A DNA stretch of 64,000 nt from Luteimonas gilva (GTDB lineage: Bacteria; Pseudomonadota; Gammaproteobacteria; Xanthomonadales; Xanthomonadaceae): NCBI RefSeq assembly GCF_005239095.1, contig NZ_SZUA01000003.1:62001-126000 (forward strand), written 5' to 3'. Under the pieces are notes generated by a model that worked only from the letters and a program-made list of their open reading frames with translations, was not told the origin of the DNA and made no database searches. The position numbers and the translations under genes are program-made. Below are positions 58,717 to 64,000 of the stretch, one piece after another; position 1 is the stretch's first letter; the number at the start of each line of letters is the position of its first letter.

Positions 58717-60789
58717 ATGCAACGTCTTGCGCTCACCGTCGGATTGGCACTGGCGCTATCGGCTTGCGATAGTCCGAAAACCCAGGAAAGCAGTCCCGGC
58801 CAACCCGCGGCGCAAGCGCCGTCGGCGCCGGTCGAACTGATTCCGCGCGAGGCTTTGTTCGGCAATCCGGAACGCGCTGCGGTGCAGATCAGCCCGGACG
58901 GCAAATACCTGAGCTGGATCGCGCCGCTGGACGGCGTGGTCAACGTCTGGGTCGCGCTGGCCGACGATCCGTCGCAAGCCAAGGCGGTCACCGACGACAA
59001 GGCGCGCGGCATCCGCCAATACTTCTGGAGCTACCGGCCCGGCACGCTGCTGTATTTGCGCGACACCGGCGGCGACGAGGACTTCCACCTCTACAGCGTC
59101 GACGTCGTCTCCGGCGAAAAGCGCGACCTCAGCCCGTTCGCGAAGACGCGCGCCCAGGTCAGCGCGGTCAGCCATCTGCATCCGGAATCGATCCTGGTCG
59201 GCATGAACGATCGCGATCCGAAATGGCACGATCTGTACCGGGTCGACCTGGCCAGCGGCCGGCGCACGCTGGTGGAGAAGAACACGCAATCCTTCGCCGG
59301 CTATATGGCCGATGCCGATTACAAAGTGCGCATGGCGTTCGAACAGCGCCCCGACGGCGGTCAGAACGTGCTGGCGCCGGACGGCAAAGGCGGCTGGAAG
59401 AAGATCGACGATATTCCGTTCGAGGATTCGTTGACCACCTTTCCCGACGGTTACACCGCCGACGGCAAGACTTTGTACTACGTCGACTCGCGCGGCCGCG
59501 ACACCGCCGCGTTGTTCGCCGTGGATACCGCCAGCGGCGAGAAAAAGCTCGTCGTCGAAGACCCGCGCGCCGATGTCGGCGGGATGCTGAAGGATCCGCA
59601 AACCGATGCGGTGCAGGCGGTGGCGATCGATTATCTGAAAGAGGAATGGAAGCCGGTCGATCCGGCCATCGCCGCGGATCTGAAGAAATTGCAGTCGCTG
59701 GGCCCGGGCGAGACCACGGTCTATTCGCGGACCCTGGACGACAAGACCTGGATCGTCGGCTACTCCGCGGCCGAAGCGCCGACCGTGTTCTACCGCTATC
59801 CGCGCGGCGGCGAGCCGGTGAAGCTGTTCTCGGTGCGTCCGGCGCTGGACGGCAAGCCGCTGGTGCCGATGTGGCCGCAGGAGATCAAGGCCCGCGACGG
59901 CCTCACCCTGGTCAGCTATCTCACCTTGCCCAAGGTCGCCGATGCGAACGGCGACGGCAAGGCCGACAAGCCGGCGCCGTTGGTGCTGCTGGTGCACGGC
60001 GGACCGTGGGGACGCGATCAATACGGTTATGCCGGCTATCCGCAGTGGTTGGCCAACCGCGGCTATGCGGTGCTGTCGGTGAACTACCGCGGCTCGGCGG
60101 GTTTCGGCAAAAACTTCATCGGCGCGGGCGACGGCGAATGGGCCGGCAAGATGCACGACGACCTGATCGATGCGGTCGACTGGGCGGTGAAGCAGGGCGT
60201 CACCACGAAGGACCAGGTCGCGATCATGGGCGGTAGCTACGGCGGCTACGCGACCCTGGTCGGCCTGACGTTCACGCCGGACGCGTTCAAGTGCGGCGTG
60301 GACATCGTCGGCCCGTCCAACCTCAACACGTTGCTCAGCACCATCCCGCCGTACTGGGCTTCGTTCTTCGAGCAGTTCGCCAAACGCGTCGGCGATCCGC
60401 GCACCGAGGACGGCAAGAAGCTGCTGGCCGAGCGTTCGCCGCTGACTCGTGTCGACAAGATCGGCAAGCCGCTGCTGATCGGCCAGGGCGCGAACGATCC
60501 GCGGGTGAAGCAGGCCGAGAGCGATCAGATCGTGCAGGCGATGAAGGCCAAGAAGATCCCGGTGACTTATGTGCTGTTCCCCGACGAAGGCCACGGCTTC
60601 GCGCGGCCGGAGAACGGCAAGGCCTTCAACGCCGTCGCCGAAGGTTTCCTCAGCCGGTGTCTGGGCGGGCGCGCCGAACCGATCGGCAAGGATTTCGAAG
60701 GCTCCAGCATCGTCGTGTCCGAAGGCGCGGACGGCGTGCCCGGCCTGGCGGATGCGTTGAAGGCGCATAAGCAGGAAATCAAGAAGTAA
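58717..60789 (+). CDS. S9-family serine peptidase (prolyl oligopeptidase / acylaminoacyl type), lipoprotein
   Basis: A 690-residue protein: lipobox LALALSACDS (Cys about 17), a seven-bladed propeller to about residue 400 (ISPDGKYLSWIAPLDGVVNV), then the alpha/beta-hydrolase domain with LLVHGGPWGRDQYGYAGYPQ, the nucleophile elbow AIMGGSYGGYATLVGL, acid in LIGQGANDPRVKQ and histidine in PDEGHGFARPEN. It cleaves short peptides, probably in the periplasm. Preceded by GGAG. Confidence 0.94.
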   Translation: MQRLALTVGLALALSACDSPKTQESSPGQPAAQAPSAPVELIPREALFGNPERAAVQISPDGKYLSWIAPLDGVVNVWVALADDPSQAKAVTDDKARGIRQYFWSYRPGTLLYLRDTGGDEDFHLYSVDVVSGEKRDLSPFAKTRAQVSAVSHLHPESILVGMNDRDPKWHDLYRVDLASGRRTLVEKNTQSFAGYMADADYKVRMAFEQRPDGGQNVLAPDGKGGWKKIDDIPFEDSLTTFPDGYTADGKTLYYVDSRGRDTAALFAVDTASGEKKLVVEDPRADVGGMLKDPQTDAVQAVAIDYLKEEWKPVDPAIAADLKKLQSLGPGETTVYSRTLDDKTWIVGYSAAEAPTVFYRYPRGGEPVKLFSVRPALDGKPLVPMWPQEIKARDGLTLVSYLTLPKVADANGDGKADKPAPLVLLVHGGPWGRDQYGYAGYPQWLANRGYAVLSVNYRGSAGFGKNFIGAGDGEWAGKMHDDLIDAVDWAVKQGVTTKDQVAIMGGSYGGYATLVGLTFTPDAFKCGVDIVGPSNLNTLLSTIPPYWASFFEQFAKRVGDPRTEDGKKLLAERSPLTRVDKIGKPLLIGQGANDPRVKQAESDQIVQAMKAKKIPVTYVLFPDEGHGFARPENGKAFNAVAEGFLSRCLGGRAEPIGKDFEGSSIVVSEGADGVPGLADALKAHKQEIKK

Positions 60790-61131
60790 TCGCGCGGAGC
60801 CCCTCTCCCACCGGGGTGAAACCGCACGGCTTGCGCGCCATTGGCGCGCGTGCGGTTGAACGCCCGCGCCGCTGGCGCGGGCCGGGGCGCGGAGCGAGGG
60901 GCTGGGGTGAGGGTTCGGCGGAGTGATGTAGTTGGAGCAACGCATGCGACCGTCGGTTGACGGATCGAGCCGCAATCTGATCCAGTTTCGTTCCACCGAA
61001 CCCTCATCCGGCGCTGCGCGCCACCTCGCTCCGCGCCCTTGCGCAATGCGCAAAGGCGTTCATGCGCGCGCGAGCCATGGCTCGCAAGCAGCACGCCTTC
61101 ACCCCGATGGGAGAAGTGAGGAGCAAACGCC
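60790..61131. repeat. 342-base gap occupied by a long composite inverted repeat
   Basis: No gene is seen. The left arm runs CCCCTCTCCCACCGGGGTGA through GGGGCGCGGAGCGAGGGGCT and GGGTGAGGGTTCGGCGGA (to about 60925). The right arm mirrors it: TTCCACCGAACCCTCATCC (61001 on), CACCTCGCTCCGCGCCC, and CCTTCACCCCGATGGGAG. Inside each arm smaller hairpins are inserted (CGCACGGCTTGCGCGCC and GCGCGAGCCATGGCTCGC). It ends at the radC stop. Confidence 0.75.
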
Positions 61132-61806
61132 TCACACCCATCCGCGCGCCGCCAACGACACCGGCGGGCCGTCGGCGATCAGGAAATGATCGAGCAGGCG
61201 CACGTCCACCAACGCCAAGGCCTGTTTCAGGCACGCGGTGAGCGCGCGATCCGCGGCGCTGGGTTCGGGGTGGCCGCTGGGATGATTGTGGCCGACGATC
61301 AAAGCCGCGGCGTTGTGCGCCAGCGCGCGGCGCACGACTTCGCGCGGATGCACTTCAGCGCCGTCCAAAGTACCGCGGAACATTTCTTCGAATGCGATCG
61401 CGCGATGGCGGGTATCCAGGAACAGCGCGGCGAACACTTCCTGGCGCTGATGGCGCAAACGTTGCGCGAAGTAACGGCCGGCGGCGGCGGGATCGCCGAG
61501 CGCATCGCCGCGCTCCAACGCGCCGGCCAGGTGCCGATTGCCCAATTCCAGCGCCGCCGCCAGCGCGCAAGCCCGCGCCGGTCCCAGTCCGGGCAGGCGG
61601 GCCAAGGCCTCGGCGGGTCGATCCAATAGAGCGCGCAGCGGGCCGTGCACGGCCAACAGTTCGCGGGCCGTGCCCACCGCGTCGCGGCCGCGCAGCCCGG
61701 AGCCGAGGAAGATCGCCAGCAATTCTGCGTCGGACAAGGCCTGTGCGCCGTGCGCGAGCAGTTTTTCGCGGGGTCTCTCGGCGGCGGGCCATTCGCGGAT
61801 GTGCAT
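61132..61806 (-). CDS. radC: RadC-family JAB-domain protein
   Basis: A 224-residue protein with an N-terminal helix-hairpin-helix region ([20 protein letters not shown], about 78-97) and a C-terminal JAB/MPN metalloprotease-like domain whose motif [18 protein letters not shown] keeps HxH-x7-S-x2-D. The historical DNA repair role is doubtful; the biochemical function is unknown. ATG 61806 starts the standard [16 protein letters not shown]. It is divergent from coaBC, the usual arrangement. Confidence 0.95.
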   Translation of the reverse strand: MHIREWPAAERPREKLLAHGAQALSDAELLAIFLGSGLRGRDAVGTARELLAVHGPLRALLDRPAEALARLPGLGPARACALAAALELGNRHLAGALERGDALGDPAAAGRYFAQRLRHQRQEVFAALFLDTRHRAIAFEEMFRGTLDGAEVHPREVVRRALAHNAAALIVGHNHPSGHPEPSAADRALTACLKQALALVDVRLLDHFLIADGPPVSLAARGWV

Positions 61807-61957
61807 GGATGGGGCGATTCCTGGGACGCAGCGCACAAACCGGCGATGGCCGCACGCGCTTCGATCAAATTAACGGAAGCGGTTAAGCCGCCGGATCGGG
61901 CCTCGCCGGGCCATCGGGTAAGCTAGCGGTCTGTTTTGACGTAGGAATCTTCCGCGC

Positions 61958-63151
61958 GTGGGATCGCTGTCCGGACAACGCCTGCTGCTGTGCGTCTGCG
62001 GCGGCATCGCCGCCTACAAGACGGTCGAGCTGGTGCGCCGTTTGCGCGACGCCGGGGCGGAAGTGCGCGTGGCGATGACCGAGCACGCCCAGCATTTCGT
62101 CGGCACCGCCAGCTTCCAGGCCGTGTCGGGGCAACCGGTGCGCACTTCGCTGTGGGACCCGGCCGCCGAGGCGGCGATGGGTCATATCGAATTGGCGCGC
62201 TGGGCGGACCGGGTGATCGTCGCGCCGGCGACGGCCGACACGCTCGCCAAGCTGGCGCACGGCTTCGCCGGCGATCTGGTCACCACGCTGTGCCTGGCTA
62301 CGACCGCGCCGCTGACGCTAGCGCCGGCGATGAACCATCGCATGTGGCTGCATCCGGCCACGCAAGCCAACATCGCGTTGCTGCGCGAACGCGGCGCGCA
62401 AGTGATCGGTCCGGCCGACGGGCCGCTGGCCGAAGGCGAATCCGGACCGGGCCGGTTGAGCGAGCCGGACGACATCGTCGCTGCCCTGATCCAGGCGCAA
62501 GGCGGCGCGGGCGATTTGCTCGGCCGCCGCATCGTGGTCAGCGCCGGCCCCACTTACGAAGATCTGGATCCGGTCCGCTACGTCGGCAACCGCAGCAGCG
62601 GCAAGATGGGTTTCGCCATCGCCGCCGCGGCGGCGCGGCGCGGGGCTGAGGTGACGCTGGTGGCCGGGCCGGTGCATCTGCCCACGCCGGCGGGCGTGCA
62701 TCGCGTGGACGTGCGCTCGGCCGCGCAACTGCGCGACGCGGTGCTGGCTGCGCTGCCGGCCGACGCCTACATCGGCGCCGCTGCGGTCGCCGACTACGCG
62801 CCGCGCACGGTCGCCGACAACAAGATCAAGAAATCCGCCGACACGCTGACGCTGGAATTGGTGCGCACGCCGGACACGCTGGCCGAAGTGGCCGCGTCGA
62901 AATCGCGGCCGCGCTGCGTGGTCGGCTTCGCGGCCGAAACCGAAAACGTGGAAGGCCATGCGCGCGACAAGCTGCGCAAGAAGAACCTCGATCTGATCGC
63001 GGCCAACCGCGTCGGCTTGGCCGGCAGCGGCTTCGAAAGCGACGACAACGCGCTGACCGTGTATTCGGCCGACGCTGCGCGCGAACTCGGCCCGGCGCCG
63101 AAGACGCGTCTGGCCGACCAATTGCTCGACCTGATCGCGGAGCGACTATGA
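61958..63151 (+). CDS. coaBC: Bifunctional phosphopantothenoylcysteine synthetase/decarboxylase
   Basis: This 397-residue coenzyme A enzyme starts at GTG. The CoaC half (1-180) has [40 protein letters not shown] and the PAMNHRMW motif. The CoaB half has [58 protein letters not shown] and the [12 protein letters not shown] loop. Together they convert phosphopantothenate and cysteine to phosphopantetheine. Its end overlaps dut by four bases. Confidence 0.97.
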   Translation: MGSLSGQRLLLCVCGGIAAYKTVELVRRLRDAGAEVRVAMTEHAQHFVGTASFQAVSGQPVRTSLWDPAAEAAMGHIELARWADRVIVAPATADTLAKLAHGFAGDLVTTLCLATTAPLTLAPAMNHRMWLHPATQANIALLRERGAQVIGPADGPLAEGESGPGRLSEPDDIVAALIQAQGGAGDLLGRRIVVSAGPTYEDLDPVRYVGNRSSGKMGFAIAAAAARRGAEVTLVAGPVHLPTPAGVHRVDVRSAAQLRDAVLAALPADAYIGAAAVADYAPRTVADNKIKKSADTLTLELVRTPDTLAEVAASKSRPRCVVGFAAETENVEGHARDKLRKKNLDLIAANRVGLAGSGFESDDNALTVYSADAARELGPAPKTRLADQLLDLIAERL

Positions 63152-63606
63152 GCCAGCCGCTGGAAGTTAAATTGCTGGATCCGCGCTTCGGCGACGAATG
63201 GCCGCTGCCGGCCTACGCCACCGAGGCCAGCGCGGGCCTGGATCTGCGCGCCGCGATCGATGCGCCGCTGACGCTCGCTCCGGGCGACGCCGCGCTGGTG
63301 CCGAGCGGATTGGCGATCCATCTGGCCGATCCGGCTTTGTGCGCGGTGGTGCTGCCGCGTTCCGGGCTGGGCCATCGCCACGGCATCGTGCTCGGCAACG
63401 GCACCGGCCTGATCGACGCCGACTATCAGGGCCCGCTGCTGATCAGCCTCTGGAACCGCGGTCGCGAGGCTTTTACGATGCAGCCGGGGGATCGCATCGC
63501 ACAGTTGGTCGTGCTGCCGGTCGTGCGCGTGGCGCTGCAAGTGGTGGAAGGTTTCGCTAGCAGCGCGCGCGGCGAAGGCGGTTTCGGCCATACCGGCGTG
63601 CGCTGA
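63148..63606 (+). CDS. dut: dUTP diphosphatase
   Basis: A 152-residue trimeric dUTPase with its five motifs: [65 protein letters not shown] and [13 protein letters not shown]. It removes dUTP and makes dUMP. Translationally coupled to coaBC and followed 13 bases later by the mutase gene, the same order as in Pseudomonas and Xanthomonas. Confidence 0.98.
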   Translation: MSQPLEVKLLDPRFGDEWPLPAYATEASAGLDLRAAIDAPLTLAPGDAALVPSGLAIHLADPALCAVVLPRSGLGHRHGIVLGNGTGLIDADYQGPLLISLWNRGREAFTMQPGDRIAQLVVLPVVRVALQVVEGFASSARGEGGFGHTGVR

Positions 63607-63619
63607 CAGGGGGATACGA

Positions 63620-64000
63620 ATGACCGATTCCGATACCGAGACCAGCCGCCTCAAGCCCAGCAGTGCCGCGCTCAGGCCGGCTTTGCCTTGGCTGGCCGGC
63701 GCGCTGGCGTTGTTCGCGCTGTGGATGGCCTGGTCCGGCGTGCAGCAATTGCGCGGCCAGGCGCGTTCCGAATCGCTGACCGAGCAGCGCGACGCCGCCG
63801 TGGCCGCCGTGGCCAAAGCGGTGACCGCCGAAACCAAGCGGCTGCAGGACAAGCTGGCGCAGGCGCCGGTCAAGACCGCGTTGGACGCCAACGACGCCAA
63901 CGCCGCGGCCACGCGCATCGGCGCCGGCTGGCCCGGCCTGGAAAAGGTGGAAGTGCTGCCCGGCGATCTGCAGGCGCTGTACACCGCTTTGCCCGAGTCC
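63620..64000 (+). CDS. N-terminal membrane extension of phosphomannomutase/phosphoglucomutase (cut by right edge)
   Basis: The 127 visible residues do not yet contain the mutase domain. They show a membrane helix (LPWLAGALALFALWMAWSGV, about 23-42), a periplasmic coiled coil (RSESLTEQRDAAVAAVAKAV, then ETKRLQDKLAQAP) and the start of a folded segment (GWPGLEKVEVLPGDL). Xanthomonadaceae AlgC/XanA-type mutases that follow dut carry this kind of extension, so the gene is called on context and pattern; the catalytic part is outside the window. Confidence 0.7.
   Translation, partial: MTDSDTETSRLKPSSAALRPALPWLAGALALFALWMAWSGVQQLRGQARSESLTEQRDAAVAAVAKAVTAETKRLQDKLAQAPVKTALDANDANAAATRIGAGWPGLEKVEVLPGDLQALYTALPES

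Overview
The window looks like a chromosomal segment of a high-GC gammaproteobacterium of the Xanthomonadaceae/Lysobacter type. This is an inference from protein style, gene order (rsmG-parA-parB; coaBC-dut followed by a mutase with an N-terminal membrane extension; rpmB-rpmG) and the many GTAG-type REP hairpins between genes. The parAB/rsmG block suggests a position not far from the replication origin. No tRNA, rRNA, CRISPR array, insertion sequence or prophage was recognised.

Region 1 (1-10.4 kb) is the core of a non-flagellar type III secretion system (injectisome). It has a FliO-like membrane protein, then sctV, sctD, a needle-like gene (candidate sctF), sctI, sctJ, sctK, sctL, sctN, sctO and sctP, all on the plus strand and mostly touching. 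The truncated gene at the left edge is a PAS sensor protein on the other strand. sctC, sctQ, sctR, sctS, sctT, sctU and sctW are not in the window.

Region 2 (10.4-19.6 kb) is an accessory island next to the secretion genes. It holds a leaderless peptidoglycan hydrolase with two LysM domains, a glycine-zipper peptide, two small proteins sharing an undescribed 60-residue domain (99 and 202 aa), a second needle-like helical-hairpin protein, two exported proteins of unknown function, and a 464-aa Gly/His-rich protein ending in a two-helix membrane hairpin. Four of these transcription units carry the same promoter architecture: a CTAGGGT-N6-TAGCT box where the -35 should be, 21 bases before a -10 hexamer. 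I read this as one activator-controlled regulon and as the most novel content of the window.

Region 3 (19.7-36.6 kb) is ordinary chromosome: a class B-type acid phosphatase, two acetyltransferases, Rep helicase, thymidine kinase with a decayed zinc site, an ECF sigma factor with a Ser/Thr kinase-TPR receptor, MutM, an acyl-lipid desaturase, an EF-hand protein, a secreted beta-propeller, a hydrolase, an M13 metallopeptidase and a macro-domain deacetylase.

Region 4 (36.8-49.6 kb) has two metabolic modules. The first is a copper-uptake set (DUF2946 protein, TonB-dependent receptor, PCu(A)C chaperone). The second is an acetate set: MFS transporter, DcaP-type porin, acetyl-CoA synthetase, and the CrbR/CrbS-type regulator and solute-symporter-fused histidine kinase.

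Region 5 (49.6-64 kb) is housekeeping: ribosomal proteins L33 and L28, a LAB_N/GT2/epimerase envelope group, an orphan SUFU protein, parB-parA-rsmG, a CPA1 antiporter, an S9 peptidase, radC, coaBC, dut and the start of a phosphomannomutase/phosphoglucomutase cut by the right edge. Intergenic spaces throughout are filled with several families of inverted repeats, some nested inside each other, and a few supply stop codons or overlap start codons of neighbouring genes.
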